Positions 19,345 through 28,395 of a DNA stretch of 64,000 nt are shown one piece after another; within the stretch, counting starts at the first letter, position 1, and each line of letters starts with the position of its first letter. The notes beneath the pieces were generated by a model. The model had not been told where the DNA came from and made no database searches. It saw nothing but the letters and a program-made list of their open reading frames with translations. Position numbers and translations under genes: made by a program. This DNA comes from Thiobacter sp. AK1 (GTDB lineage Bacteria; Pseudomonadota; Gammaproteobacteria; Burkholderiales; Thiobacteraceae), in the NCBI RefSeq assembly GCF_039822265.1, contig NZ_JBAJEX010000004.1, forward strand, positions 157,943 through 221,942, read 5' to 3'.

Positions 19345-20665
19345 CCACCACCACCGTGATCATCTTCTCCGGCAGCACCCGCCGCTGGAACGCATCCCGC
19401 ACCTGGGCTACGGTCACGCGCGCCACGGCCTTGGGATAATCGTCAAGCCAGGTGAGGGGCAGACCATAGAAACCAATCACGCCGAGAAAATCGAGAATCT
19501 TGCGGTTGCTATCCACCCGCAGGGGAAAGCCCAGCACGATGTTGTTCTTGGCCTGGGCGAGTTCCGCCTCGGTGGGGCCTTCCGCGACGAAGCGGGTGAC
19601 GGTGTCGCGCAGCACCCGCAACACTTCCGGCGCATCGTCCTTCTTGGTCTGCACGCCGATCTGCAGGGGACCAGGCTGGGCCAGGGGCAGGAAATAGCTG
19701 TAGGCGCTATAGGCGAGCCCCCGCTTCTGGCGAATCTCCTTGAGGATGCGGGAATCGAAACCGCCTCCGCCCAGCACGTAGTTGCCCACCAAGAGCGGAA
19801 AGTAATCGGGATCGAGCCGGCTCATGCCAGGCTGGCCCATGAGGATGTGCGCCTGCGTCGCCGGATGGGGCAGCCGCACCTGCTGCCCGGAAGGGGCGGG
19901 AATGGGCAGATCGAGGGACGGTAGCGGGGAACCCTCGGGCAACCCGGCAGTGAGACGCTCGGCGATGACTTGGGCCTCATCCCGCGTCACATCGCCTATC
20001 ATCACCACCACCGCGGTGGCGGCCCCGTAGTGGGCGCGATGAAAGGCGAGGAGATCATCCCGCGTGATGCGTGCCACCGTTTCCACCTCGCCGCTTTCCG
20101 GCAGCGCATAGGGATGCGTGCCGTAGAGGGCCTTGTAAAAGGCCTTCTCCGCGATGTGCTCAGGCTGGGTATCCGCTTCTTTGAGTGTGGCCATGAGCCG
20201 CTCTTTTTCCCGCGCCACCACCGTGGCGGGAAAATCCGGTCGCGCCAAGATGGTGGCCAGCAAGCCAAGCGCTTCTTCGCGCTCGTGGCGGCTTACCAGC
20301 GTGCGCAGCGAGTAGCCGGCGCGGTCACGCTCGAAGGCCGCACCGAGCTCAGCCCCCACCGCGGCCAAACGGCGGGCAATCTCCTCTTCGGACAAGCCGC
20401 CCGCGCCAAGCTGCAGCAGGTTGGCCACCAGTGCGGCGCGTCCCGCGAGCGCCGGCTCGTCGCGACGGCTACCGGCGTCGAACCACACCGCCACATCCAA
20501 CATGGGCAGGTCATGGTTTTCCACGAACAGCACCCGCGCCCCCTTGGTGGTGCGCCAGTCCTGGATGCTCACCCCGGCATGGGCAGCTACCGCCATCAGC
20601 CACAGGACGAGCAGAAGCATCAACCGTCGCACGGTCCGCCCGCGCGTGTATCCCTCAATCCACAT
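19325..20665 (-). CDS. M16 family peptidase, non-catalytic type subunit
   Basis: 446 aa from the ATG at 20665 (MWIEGYTRGRTVRRLM), which has AAAAGGA upstream and overlaps the end of the upstream M16 gene by 11 bases. A signal-like hydrophobic stretch (about 15-31, ending AAHA) predicts export. The fold matches M16 peptidases (NHDLPMLDVAVWFDAGSR, then QIGVQTKKDDAPEV), but the zinc motif HxxEH is missing: the equivalent place reads LAGRAALVANLLQLGAGG. Such subunits pair with a catalytic M16 partner, here the gene just upstream. Confidence 0.92.
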
Positions 20666-22040
20666 GACGCAATCCTTTTGGCGGGGTAGTCGTTTGCCGC
20701 GCATCCAGCGGCTGGGGATCCAAAGTAGCCACGGTAAGATGGTCGTCCACCAGATACTTGCGTGCCACAGCCTTGATCTGCTCGGCGGTGACAGCCTTCA
20801 GTTTCTCGATGCGCCGCTCGACGAGACTGGGGTCGAACCCCACCGTCACCACCTCACCGATCTGCATCGCCTGGTAGAACATGGAATCCCGCTGATACAC
20901 CTGGGCGGCGATGAGCTGGGAGCGGATGCGCGCCAGTTCCTCCTCCTTAACGCCCGCGTCCTGGATGCGCGAAAGTTCAGCGCGGATGGCGGCCTCGAGG
21001 TCATGGACCGTGCGTCCCTCGCTGGGCGTACCATCAACCAGGAACAGGCCCGGACCACGCTGGATGCTGTCGTAGCTCGCACCCGCTTGCACCGCCACGC
21101 GACTGTCGCGCACCAGGCGTGTGGGGAAGCGCGCCGCGGCATTGGCATCCAGGACACCGGCGAGCATTTCCAGCGCATAGGGTTCCCAGTCGTTCTCCGG
21201 GTCTTTCAGCACCGGCACCTGCCAGGCCATGATCAGGTAGGGTAGTTTCGCCGGCGCCTTTAGCGTCACCCGGCGGGGCCCGGTTTGTTCCGGCTCCAGC
21301 TGGGGCTTGCGGCCAGGCAATGGGCGCGCCTTGAGCGGACCGAAGTAGCGCTCGGCGAGTCGGAAAACCTCGTGGGGCTTTACATCGCCCACCACCACCA
21401 GCACGGCGTTGTTGGGCGCATACCACCGCCGGTACCAGGTACGCGCATCGGCCACCGTCATGTTGATTAGATCGTTCATCCAGCCGATCACCGGCCAGCG
21501 GTAGGGATGGGCCTCTAGGGCGGTGGCCATCAGCGCCTCATAGACCAAGGACTGGGGTTTGTCCTCGGTGCGCCAACGCCGCTCGTTGCGCACCACCTCG
21601 ATCTCCTTGGCAAATTCCTGCTCGCTCAGCACGAGGTTGGCCATGCGGTCGGCTTCCAGCCGGAAGGCGAGCGGAAGTTTGTCCTTCTGCAGGGTTTGGA
21701 AATAGGCGGTGTAATCGCGACTGGTGAAGGCGTTCTCGCGACCGCCGGCGGCGGCAATCAAACGCGAAAATTCCCCGGCAGGCACCTGGCGCGTGCCTTT
21801 GAACATCATGTGTTCCAGCACGTGGGCCACCCCCGTCGTGCCGTTGTGTTCGTCCATACTGCCGGCGCGATACCACACCTGGGACACCACCACCGGCGCG
21901 CGATGATCTTCCTTGACGAAGATACGCAAGCCGTTGGCCAGGGTATGGCTCTCGATGCGGCTCGTCGCCCAGGCCGGCAGCAAGCCCATGCAAAGGAGCA
22001 AGACTGTCGCTGAAAGGCGTGCTACCAGTGCTCGTCTCAT
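20655..22040 (-). CDS. M16 family zinc peptidase, catalytic subunit
   Basis: 461 aa with an N-terminal signal peptide (LLLCMGLLPAWA), so probably periplasmic. The inverted zinc motif is present in GVAHVLEHMMFKGT (H-x-x-E-H, about residues 73-77), followed by the conserved NAFTSRDYTAYFQ. The distal Glu and the C-terminal M16 domain (LPYLIMAWQVP) are also recognisable. It forms a two-subunit unit with the next gene, comparable to pitrilysin-like or mitochondrial-processing-like pairs. ftsY is divergent, 73 bases away. Confidence 0.95.
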   Translation of the reverse strand: MRRALVARLSATVLLLCMGLLPAWATSRIESHTLANGLRIFVKEDHRAPVVVSQVWYRAGSMDEHNGTTGVAHVLEHMMFKGTRQVPAGEFSRLIAAAGGRENAFTSRDYTAYFQTLQKDKLPLAFRLEADRMANLVLSEQEFAKEIEVVRNERRWRTEDKPQSLVYEALMATALEAHPYRWPVIGWMNDLINMTVADARTWYRRWYAPNNAVLVVVGDVKPHEVFRLAERYFGPLKARPLPGRKPQLEPEQTGPRRVTLKAPAKLPYLIMAWQVPVLKDPENDWEPYALEMLAGVLDANAAARFPTRLVRDSRVAVQAGASYDSIQRGPGLFLVDGTPSEGRTVHDLEAAIRAELSRIQDAGVKEEELARIRSQLIAAQVYQRDSMFYQAMQIGEVVTVGFDPSLVERRIEKLKAVTAEQIKAVARKYLVDDHLTVATLDPQPLDARQTTTPPKGLRHVD

Positions 22041-22049
22041 GCTCGGTCC

Positions 22050-22076
22050 TTGTCAGAAGGGAGCGGGTAGTATAAT
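22050..22076 (+). promoter_or_regulatory. Candidate promoter of ftsY
   Basis: TTGTCA (22050-22055), 15 bases, then a perfect TATAAT (22071-22076), 37 bases before the ftsY ATG. The spacer is short, so the -35 may be weaker than it looks. Confidence 0.5.
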
Positions 22077-22113
22077 CGACGGCCCCAGGCCCCGTGCTCT
22101 GACACCCCAGCCC

Positions 22114-23085
22114 ATGTTTGGTTTCTTCAAGTCAAAGTCCGAACTCGAACCCGAAGCCGCCGCCCAGGAACCGCGCCTCACCTGGCGTGAGCGCCTGAAG
22201 CGGGGGCTCGCGCGCACACGCGAGGCGCTCGGCGGCCGCCTGAGCGGCTTGTTCGGTAGCCACACTCAAATCGACGAAGCTCTATTCGAGGAGCTGGAAA
22301 CCATTTTGCTCACCGCCGATGTGGGCGTGCAGGCCACCGAAGCCCTCCTCGCCACTCTGCGCGCCCGCGTCAAGCGCGATCGGCTCACCGATGCCGCCCA
22401 ACTCAAGGCCGCCCTCATCGAAGCCATGACCGAGCTTCTCGCGCCCTTGGAAAAGCCGCTTGAAATATCCACTCACAAACCCTTCGTGATCATGATGGTG
22501 GGCGTCAATGGCGCGGGCAAGACCACCACCATCGGCAAGCTCGCCCACTGGCTCCAGAATCAGGGCAAAAGCGTATTGTTCGCGGCGGGCGATACCTTTC
22601 GCGCCGCCGCCCGGGAACAGCTCCTGATTTGGGGCGAGCGCAACAACGTCACCGTGATCGCCCAGGAGAAGGGCGATTCCGCCGCGGTGATCTTCGATGC
22701 GGTGCAAGCCGCCAAGGCCCGCAGCATAGACGTGGTGCTGGCCGACACCGCCGGCCGGTTGCCCACCCAGCTCCACCTCATGGAAGAAATCAAGAAGGTC
22801 AAGCGCGTGATCGCCAAGGCTGAACCTTCGGCGCCCCACGAAATCCTGCTGGTACTGGACGCCAACACGGGGCAGAACGCGCTGGCCCAGGTGAAGGCCT
22901 TCGACGACGCGCTGGGCCTTACTGGACTGGTGGTGACCAAACTCGATGGCACCGCCAAGGGCGGGGTACTGGCTGCGATCGCCCAAAGCCGGCCGATTCC
23001 GGTACGCTTCATCGGCGTGGGCGAAACCAAGCAAGATCTGCAACCTTTCCGCGCCCGCGAATTCGTAGAAGCCTTGTTCGAGTGA
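22114..23085 (+). CDS. ftsY: Signal recognition particle receptor FtsY
   Basis: Docks SRP-ribosome complexes at the inner membrane. The ATG at 22114 opens MFGFFKSKSELEPEAAAQEP, a short acidic A domain followed by the N domain. The G domain shows VGVNGAGKTTTIGKLA, DTAGRLPTQ and TKLDGTAKGG. 323 aa is the short form usual outside enterics. Its stop overlaps the ftsE start (GTGA). Confidence 0.97.
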   Translation: MFGFFKSKSELEPEAAAQEPRLTWRERLKRGLARTREALGGRLSGLFGSHTQIDEALFEELETILLTADVGVQATEALLATLRARVKRDRLTDAAQLKAALIEAMTELLAPLEKPLEISTHKPFVIMMVGVNGAGKTTTIGKLAHWLQNQGKSVLFAAGDTFRAAAREQLLIWGERNNVTVIAQEKGDSAAVIFDAVQAAKARSIDVVLADTAGRLPTQLHLMEEIKKVKRVIAKAEPSAPHEILLVLDANTGQNALAQVKAFDDALGLTGLVVTKLDGTAKGGVLAAIAQSRPIPVRFIGVGETKQDLQPFRAREFVEALFE

Positions 23086-23735
23086 TCACCTTCAGTCAGG
23101 TCACCAAGCGCTACCCGGGCGGCCACGAGGCCCTTTGCGAGGCCAGCTTCACCATCGCCACTGGCGAGATGGTGGCCGTCACCGGTCCTTCCGGTGCGGG
23201 TAAATCCACTCTGCTCAAGCTCATCGCTGGCATCGAGCGCCCCACCTCGGGCAGTGTGCTAGTGGATGGCCAGAACATCGGCCGCCTGTCACGCAAGGCC
23301 ATGCCCTACTGGCGCCGCACCCTTGGCCTCGTGTTCCAAGACGCCAAACTCCTCTACGACCGTAACTGTTTCGAGAATGTGATGCTGCCGCTGCGCATAT
23401 CGGGCATGCCCGTGAAGGAAGCAGCCCGCCGGGCGCGCGCGGCGCTGGACAAGGTGGGACTTAAGGACCGGGAACGGGCCATGCCCATCACCCTTTCGGG
23501 CGGCGAACAGCAGCGCTTGGCCATCGCCCGCGCGATTGTCAACCGGCCCAGCATCCTGCTCGCGGACGAACCCACCGGCAACCTAGATGCGGATTACGCC
23601 GAGCTGCTGCTGGACATGCTGGCCGCGTTCAGCCGCGCAGGCGTCACCCTGGTGATCGCCACCCATGAGCCGCGTCTGATCGAACGCCTCAAGCCCCGGG
23701 TGCTAGCCCTGCGGGGCGGACGGGTGCTGACATGA
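23082..23735 (+). CDS. ftsE: Cell division ATP-binding protein FtsE
   Basis: ATPase of the FtsEX complex that activates septal peptidoglycan hydrolases. 217 aa from a GTG start (MITFSQVTKRYPGGHEAL). Walker A GPSGAGKST, signature LSGGEQQRLAIARA, Walker B ILLADEPTGNLD, and the FtsE-specific LGLVFQDAKLLYDRNCFENV. Overlaps ftsY and ftsX by four bases each. Confidence 0.97.
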   Translation: MITFSQVTKRYPGGHEALCEASFTIATGEMVAVTGPSGAGKSTLLKLIAGIERPTSGSVLVDGQNIGRLSRKAMPYWRRTLGLVFQDAKLLYDRNCFENVMLPLRISGMPVKEAARRARAALDKVGLKDRERAMPITLSGGEQQRLAIARAIVNRPSILLADEPTGNLDADYAELLLDMLAAFSRAGVTLVIATHEPRLIERLKPRVLALRGGRVLT

Positions 23736-24625
23736 GGAACTGGCTCGCCCAGCAGCGAGCAGCCTTGACTCACACCCTGGTGCGTCTTGGCGCCGCCCCC
23801 TTTGCCACGGTTCTCACCGTGTTGGTAATCGGTGTGGCCCTTGCCCTGCCCGTCAGCCTCTACCTAGCCGTGGCCAACGTGGCTCGCCTCGCGACCCATG
23901 TCTCCCACACCCCGGAGATCACCCTCTTTCTCGAGGATGGCAGTGACCAAACCCAGACACTCGCGCGTTCCCTGCGTGCCCGCAAAGACCTGGCCCGCGT
24001 TCGGTTCGTGAGCCGGGAAGAGGCGCTCAAAGGCCTCGCCGGCCGGGCCGGCATGGCGGATGTGATCGCCACCCTGGGTCGCAACCCCCTGCCGGATGCC
24101 TTCGTCCTCACCCCGAAAGCGACCGAGCCCACGGCGCTCGAGGCCCTGCGCCAGGCGCTTTCCCGGCTGCCTGGCGTGGCGCGCGCCACCCTCGACTCCG
24201 CCTGGGCGCAGCGGCTTGCCGCGTGGCTCGCCCTGGGTCGCGACTTCGTGCTGATCTTGGCGGGGCTGTTCGGCACCGCCCTGGTGGCAGTCAGTTTCAA
24301 CACCATCCGCCTGCAAGTGCTGGCACAACGGGAGGAAATCGAGGTGAGCCGCCTGCTGGGCGCCACCGACGCCTTCGTGCGTCGCCCCTTCCTCTATCTG
24401 GGCACGCTGCAGGGTCTAATGGGCGCCCTGCTCGCCTGGCTTTTGCTGGCGGCGGCCCTATTCTTCCTCGGGGAGCGGGTCGATGCCCTGGCCGCGGCCT
24501 ATGGCGCCACGTTTCGCCTGGAAGGCCTGGGCTGGCATGAGACGGGGCTGCTGCTCGCCCTCTCCGGCGCCCTGGGCTGGCTCGGGGCGTGGCTTGCCGC
24601 CACCCAGCATCTGCGCCGCCTCTGA
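23732..24625 (+). CDS. ftsX: Cell division protein FtsX
   Basis: Membrane partner of FtsE, 297 aa. A first helix (about 22-44) is followed by a periplasmic domain (THVSHTPEITLFLEDGSDQ to about 150). Three more helices form the FtsX core, with QREEIEVSRLLGATDAFVRR between the second and third. The ATG overlaps the ftsE stop. No terminator is visible before the rpoH control region. Confidence 0.96.
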   Translation: MRNWLAQQRAALTHTLVRLGAAPFATVLTVLVIGVALALPVSLYLAVANVARLATHVSHTPEITLFLEDGSDQTQTLARSLRARKDLARVRFVSREEALKGLAGRAGMADVIATLGRNPLPDAFVLTPKATEPTALEALRQALSRLPGVARATLDSAWAQRLAAWLALGRDFVLILAGLFGTALVAVSFNTIRLQVLAQREEIEVSRLLGATDAFVRRPFLYLGTLQGLMGALLAWLLLAAALFFLGERVDALAAAYGATFRLEGLGWHETGLLLALSGALGWLGAWLAATQHLRRL

Positions 24626-24642
24626 CGGTTATTTCAGCATGC

Positions 24643-24670
24643 GGAACTTTCGCCCCTGCTAGCACTCTCA
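24643..24670 (+). promoter_or_regulatory. Sigma-E-like promoter of rpoH
   Basis: A perfect extracytoplasmic-sigma -35 box GGAACTT (24643-24649), a 16-base spacer, and TCTCA (24666-24670) against the sigma-E -10 TCTAA/TCTGA. From memory, spacing and sequence closely resemble the E. coli rpoE P2 promoter. It lies 45 bases before the rpoH ATG, and its -10 falls within the CIRCE element. Confidence 0.6.
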
Positions 24671-24685
24671 GGCCAGGAGTGCTAA
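24659..24685. promoter_or_regulatory. CIRCE operator (HrcA binding site)
   Basis: CTAGCACTC, nine bases, GAGTGCTAA. The consensus is TTAGCACTC-N9-GAGTGCTAA, so 17 of 18 arm bases match and the spacing is exact. HrcA bound here would cover the predicted transcription start of rpoH. hrcA itself is not in the window. Confidence 0.93.
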
Positions 24686-24714
24686 CATCAACGTAGCGAA
24701 TGGGAGGGACCCAC

Positions 24715-25581
24715 ATGACCGCAATCACCTTGCCGAATCCGACCGTAGGCAGCCTGGAAAGCTACATCCAGGCGGTGAAGGCCTTTCCCGTGCTAAGTGC
24801 CGAGGAGGAATACGACCTGGCCCGGCGCTTGCGGGACCACAACGATCTGGACGCAGCCCGCGCCCTGGTGCTATCCCATCTGCGGGTGGTGGTGAACATC
24901 GCTCGGGGCTATGCCGGCTATGGGCTACCGCAGGCCGACTTGATCCAAGAGGGCAACGTGGGCCTGATGAAGGCAGTGCGCCGGTTCGATCCGGACCGCG
25001 GCGTGCGCCTGGTGTCCTTCGCCATCCACTGGATCAAGGCGGAAATCCACGAGTTCATCCTGCGCAACTGGCGCATGGTGAAGATTGCCACCACCAAGGC
25101 CCAACGCAAGCTGTTCTTCAACCTGCGTAGCATGAAGCAGAGCCTGGGCACGCTGGGGCCGCGGGAGGTGGAAGCCATCGCCAAGGATCTGGGGGTGAAG
25201 CCGGAAGAAGTGGTGGAAATGGAAACCCGCCTGGACGGCGGCGATGTGGCCCTGGAGCCCGTGGGCGACGACGAGGAACAGGGCTTTGCACCCATTGCCT
25301 ACCTCACAGACGCAGAGGCCGAGCCAGCCCGCCAGCTGGAGTACAAAGAAGGCGAGCTGCTTCGTGAGCAGGGGCTCACTCAGGCGCTGGCCAGCCTGGA
25401 TGAGCGTAGCCGCCGCATCATCGAGACGCGCTGGCTAAGGGAAGACGACACCCTGACGTTGCATGAGTTGGCGGCGGAATACGGCGTGTCCGCAGAGCGC
25501 ATTCGCCAGATCGAGGCCAAGGCCTTGCAGAAGATGAAAGCGGCCATCGTCGCCCAGGGCTGCGAAAGCGCCACCTGCTGA
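24715..25581 (+). CDS. rpoH: Heat-shock sigma factor RpoH (sigma-32)
   Basis: Directs RNA polymerase to heat-shock promoters. The ATG at 24715 with GGGAGGG upstream gives 288 aa. Region 2 reads [36 protein letters not shown] in outline, the RpoH box is present as [12 protein letters not shown], and region 4 ends in a helix-turn-helix ([20 protein letters not shown]). Control seems to combine a sigma-E-like promoter and a CIRCE operator just upstream. A strong terminator follows. Confidence 0.97.
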   Translation: MTAITLPNPTVGSLESYIQAVKAFPVLSAEEEYDLARRLRDHNDLDAARALVLSHLRVVVNIARGYAGYGLPQADLIQEGNVGLMKAVRRFDPDRGVRLVSFAIHWIKAEIHEFILRNWRMVKIATTKAQRKLFFNLRSMKQSLGTLGPREVEAIAKDLGVKPEEVVEMETRLDGGDVALEPVGDDEEQGFAPIAYLTDAEAEPARQLEYKEGELLREQGLTQALASLDERSRRIIETRWLREDDTLTLHELAAEYGVSAERIRQIEAKALQKMKAAIVAQGCESATC

Positions 25582-25600
25582 AGACCGGATGCCCAAACGA

Positions 25601-25637
25601 AAAGCGCTGGCGGCTTACACCGCCAGCGCTTTTTTTT
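25601..25637 (+). terminator. Terminator of rpoH
   Basis: AAAGCGCTGGCGG and CCGCCAGCGCTTT form a 13-bp stem around a six-base loop, followed by more T residues. On the minus strand it is followed by CTTTTCGTTTGG, so it may also end the convergent cco transcript. Confidence 0.95.
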
Positions 25638-25652
25638 GGCCCGGGTACGACT

Positions 25653-25760
25653 TTAGAGATTGGCCAAGATCACGGACAAGAAAGACATCCAGCCCAGCAG
25701 CACCAGCGCGGCCACCAGGGTCATGGGCAGGTTTTCCTTGGAGAACAGGGTCTTGATCAT
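25653..25760 (-). CDS. Small single-helix membrane protein, 35 aa, unrecognised
   Basis: Minus-strand ATG at 25760 preceded by GCGGAGCG (a good ribosome binding site six bases away) and ending TAA at 25653. The product has a short charged N-terminus (MIKTLFSKENLP) and one hydrophobic helix of about 22 residues (MTLVAALVLLGWMSFLSVIL). It lies 44 bases after ccoS on the same strand and just before a terminator, so it is probably the last gene of the cco operon. I do not recognise the family; it does not resemble the Pseudomonas CcoM sequence I remember. A small oxidase subunit or assembly factor is an inference from position. Confidence 0.6.
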   Translation of the reverse strand: MIKTLFSKENLPMTLVAALVLLGWMSFLSVILANL

Positions 25761-25804
25761 GATCGCTCCGCAAGTGTTTGAAAATATTGGCTCATTATAA
25801 GCCC

Positions 25805-25999
25805 TTAGTCCTTATCCTTCAATTGTGCGTCACGCCCAGGCAAGAGAGGGTCGTCCTCATCCATCAGGATGCGCTGGGCCGGGCCTTCCAGATCGTCGAA
25901 CTGGCCGCTTTTCACCGCCCACCAGATACCAATGGCCAGTGCGATGAACACCAGGGTGGACAGGCCGATGAGGAAGAACAGGATGGAAGCCACGCTCAC
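25805..25999 (-). CDS. ccoS: cbb3-type oxidase assembly protein CcoS
   Basis: Small membrane protein needed for cofactor insertion into cbb3 oxidase. A GTG at 25999 overlaps the ccoI stop (GTGA) and gives 64 aa: one helix (SILFFLIGLSTLVFIALAIG) followed by the family motif WAVKSGQFDDLEGPAQRILMD. The longer upstream reading would be inside ccoI. Confidence 0.93.
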   Translation of the reverse strand: MSVASILFFLIGLSTLVFIALAIGIWWAVKSGQFDDLEGPAQRILMDEDDPLLPGRDAQLKDKD

Positions 26000-28395
26000 T
26001 TCAGCCGCAAGGCGTTGAGGACCACGATCAGAGAGCTCGCCGACATGCCGATGGCCGCCACCCAAGGTGGGATGTAACCGAGCACGGCGAAAGGCAGGGC
26101 CACCAAATTGTAGCCCACCGCCCAGGCAAAATTGGATTTCATCACGGCCATGGCGCGGCGGCCGGTGTTGAGCGCCTGGGCTACGTCCAGTAGGTTTTCC
26201 GACAGCAGGACGATGTCGCTGCTCGAGCGTGCCACCTGGGTGCCCCCGCCCATGGCGATGGACACCTGCGCGGCAGCCAGTACCGGCGCATCGTTCACAC
26301 CGTCCCCCACCATGGCCACCACCTTGCCCGCCTGCTGCAAGGTCTGCAGGGCGGCGAGCTTGTCCTCCGGCCGTGCCTGGGCGCGCCAGTCCGTCACACC
26401 CAAGCTCTGGGCGACATGGCGCACGGCCGGCTCGGCATCCCCACTCAGGATGCTCACCCCTACGCCCATGGCCTCGAGGCGGCGCACCAGCGCCGGCGCC
26501 TCGGGGCGCAACCGGTCACCCAGCAAGAAAGCGGCCAAGGCACGGCCCTCGTGCGCCAGCCACACCACCGACGCGCCTGGCGGAACATCCGCCGGCAACG
26601 GTGGCACCTGGGCCAGAACCCGCGCATTGCCGAGCTGGTAGCGCACCCCGGCGATGGTCCCCGCCACGCCCAGCCCCGGTGTGTTCTGGGCTTCGGCGAC
26701 AGGCAGCAAGGCCTCGGCAGGGACCGCGGCCAGAAAGCTCGCCGCCAGGGGGTGTTCCGAGGCCTGTTCCAGACTCGCGGCCAGCACCTTGGCCCGTTCC
26801 GCGTCCAGCTCGGCAAAGGGAATCACCCCGATCAGCCAAGGACAGCCATGGGTAAGGGTGCCGGTCTTGTCCAGCACCACGTGATCGACCCGCGCCAGAG
26901 TCTCCAGGGCGTGGCCACGGGTGAGCAGGATGCCCCGCTTAAGCAAACTGGAGCCGGCAGCGGCAATGGCCGCGGGGGCGGCAATGGACAGGGCGCAGGG
27001 ACAGGTCACCACCAGCACCGCCAACACGATCGCGAACACCCGCTCCGGTGCAACCAGCGCCCAGCCGATGCCGGTGGCCAGCGCCAGTAACAACAAGGCC
27101 ATGGTGAAGTAGGCCGCCACCTGGTCGGCAAGCTGAGCGAGCCGGGGCTTTTGCGCCTGGGCGCGATCCAGCAGGCGCACGATGCCAGCCAGCACGGTGT
27201 TCTCCCCCACCCCGGTTACGCGCACCAAGAGCGGCCCCTCCAGGTTAACGCTGGCGGCGATCACATCATCACCGGGGCGCTTGAGCACAGGACGGCTCTC
27301 CCCGGTAAGCAGGGCCTCGTCGGCGCTACTCTCCCCTTCCACCACCACCCCGTCGGCGGCAATGGCCTCACCCGGCTTGGCGAGGATGAGATCGCCGGGT
27401 GAAAGCTCTAGCACCGGCACGACTTCCTGGCGACCCTCGCGCACCCGCGTGGCCATGGCCGGCGCCAGCTTGAGCAGGTTCTCCGCCGCTTCGACAGATT
27501 TTTCCCGCGCCCCTTGCTCGAGGAAACGGGAAGCAAGCAGGATGAAGACGAACATGGTGATGGTGTCGAAGTACACCACGCCGTCGCCGTGCCAGGTGAC
27601 CCAAGCGCTGCCCAGAAAGCCGCTAAGCACCGCCAGACTGACGGGTACGTCCATGTTCAGATGGCGGCTCAAAAGACCGTTCCACGCCGCGCGATAGAAG
27701 GGGACGGCGGAATAGAGCACGACGGGGATGCTAAGGATGAGGCTCGCCCAGCGCATGAGCTGAGCGGTGCCGTGATCCATGTCGTAGTAGTAAGCCCCGG
27801 CGTAGAGAGCGATGGCGAACATCATCACCTGCGCCGAAGCAAGCCCCGCCACGAACAACCGGCGCAAGTCTTGGCTGCGCCGCTGACGGCGCAGGGTTTC
27901 GGCGGCGTGGGCGTTGTAGGGATGCGCCTCGTAGCCCAGTAGACGGATCTCGGCGAGGATCTTGGAAAGGCTGATTTGGCGCTCGTCCCAGGCGATGCGG
28001 GCGCGGTGGGTAGCGTAATTGACGCTCACCGCTTTCACCCCGGGCAGCTGCATGAGGTGGCGCTCATTGAGCCAGATGCAAGCGGCGCAGGTGATGCCCT
28101 CCAGGATGAGCACCGCCTCGCGGGTGTGCTCATCGGCGTCGATGACGAAGCTCTTTTGGATGGCCGGATGGTCATAGACCGCAAGCCGGCTCAGGGCCTC
28201 CGGCACCAGCTCCTGGGGTGTGGTGGCAGGCGCGGTGCGATGGCGATAGTAGTCTTCCAGATGGTTGGCAACGATTGCTTCGGCGACCGCCTGGCAGCCG
28301 CGGCAGCACATGGCCCGCGGCTCGCCGTCGATGGTCACGGACAGCGCCACATCATCCGGAATCGGCTGGCCGCAGTGGAAACAGTCGCCGCTCAT
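25996..28395 (-). CDS. ccoI: Copper-translocating P-type ATPase CcoI/FixI
   Basis: P1B-type ATPase that supplies copper for cbb3 oxidase assembly. 799 aa from the ATG at 28395. The N-terminus holds a Cys-rich metal-binding segment (CFHCGQPIP, then MCCRGCQAVAEA) and an HMA domain (GITCAACIWLNE). Six to eight membrane helices include the CPC motif (VVTCPCALS). Catalytic motifs: DKTGTLT (phosphorylated Asp), TGES, and GDGVNDAPVL. Overlaps ccoH and ccoS by four bases each. Confidence 0.97.
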   Translation of the reverse strand: MSGDCFHCGQPIPDDVALSVTIDGEPRAMCCRGCQAVAEAIVANHLEDYYRHRTAPATTPQELVPEALSRLAVYDHPAIQKSFVIDADEHTREAVLILEGITCAACIWLNERHLMQLPGVKAVSVNYATHRARIAWDERQISLSKILAEIRLLGYEAHPYNAHAAETLRRQRRSQDLRRLFVAGLASAQVMMFAIALYAGAYYYDMDHGTAQLMRWASLILSIPVVLYSAVPFYRAAWNGLLSRHLNMDVPVSLAVLSGFLGSAWVTWHGDGVVYFDTITMFVFILLASRFLEQGAREKSVEAAENLLKLAPAMATRVREGRQEVVPVLELSPGDLILAKPGEAIAADGVVVEGESSADEALLTGESRPVLKRPGDDVIAASVNLEGPLLVRVTGVGENTVLAGIVRLLDRAQAQKPRLAQLADQVAAYFTMALLLLALATGIGWALVAPERVFAIVLAVLVVTCPCALSIAAPAAIAAAGSSLLKRGILLTRGHALETLARVDHVVLDKTGTLTHGCPWLIGVIPFAELDAERAKVLAASLEQASEHPLAASFLAAVPAEALLPVAEAQNTPGLGVAGTIAGVRYQLGNARVLAQVPPLPADVPPGASVVWLAHEGRALAAFLLGDRLRPEAPALVRRLEAMGVGVSILSGDAEPAVRHVAQSLGVTDWRAQARPEDKLAALQTLQQAGKVVAMVGDGVNDAPVLAAAQVSIAMGGGTQVARSSSDIVLLSENLLDVAQALNTGRRAMAVMKSNFAWAVGYNLVALPFAVLGYIPPWVAAIGMSASSLIVVLNALRLK

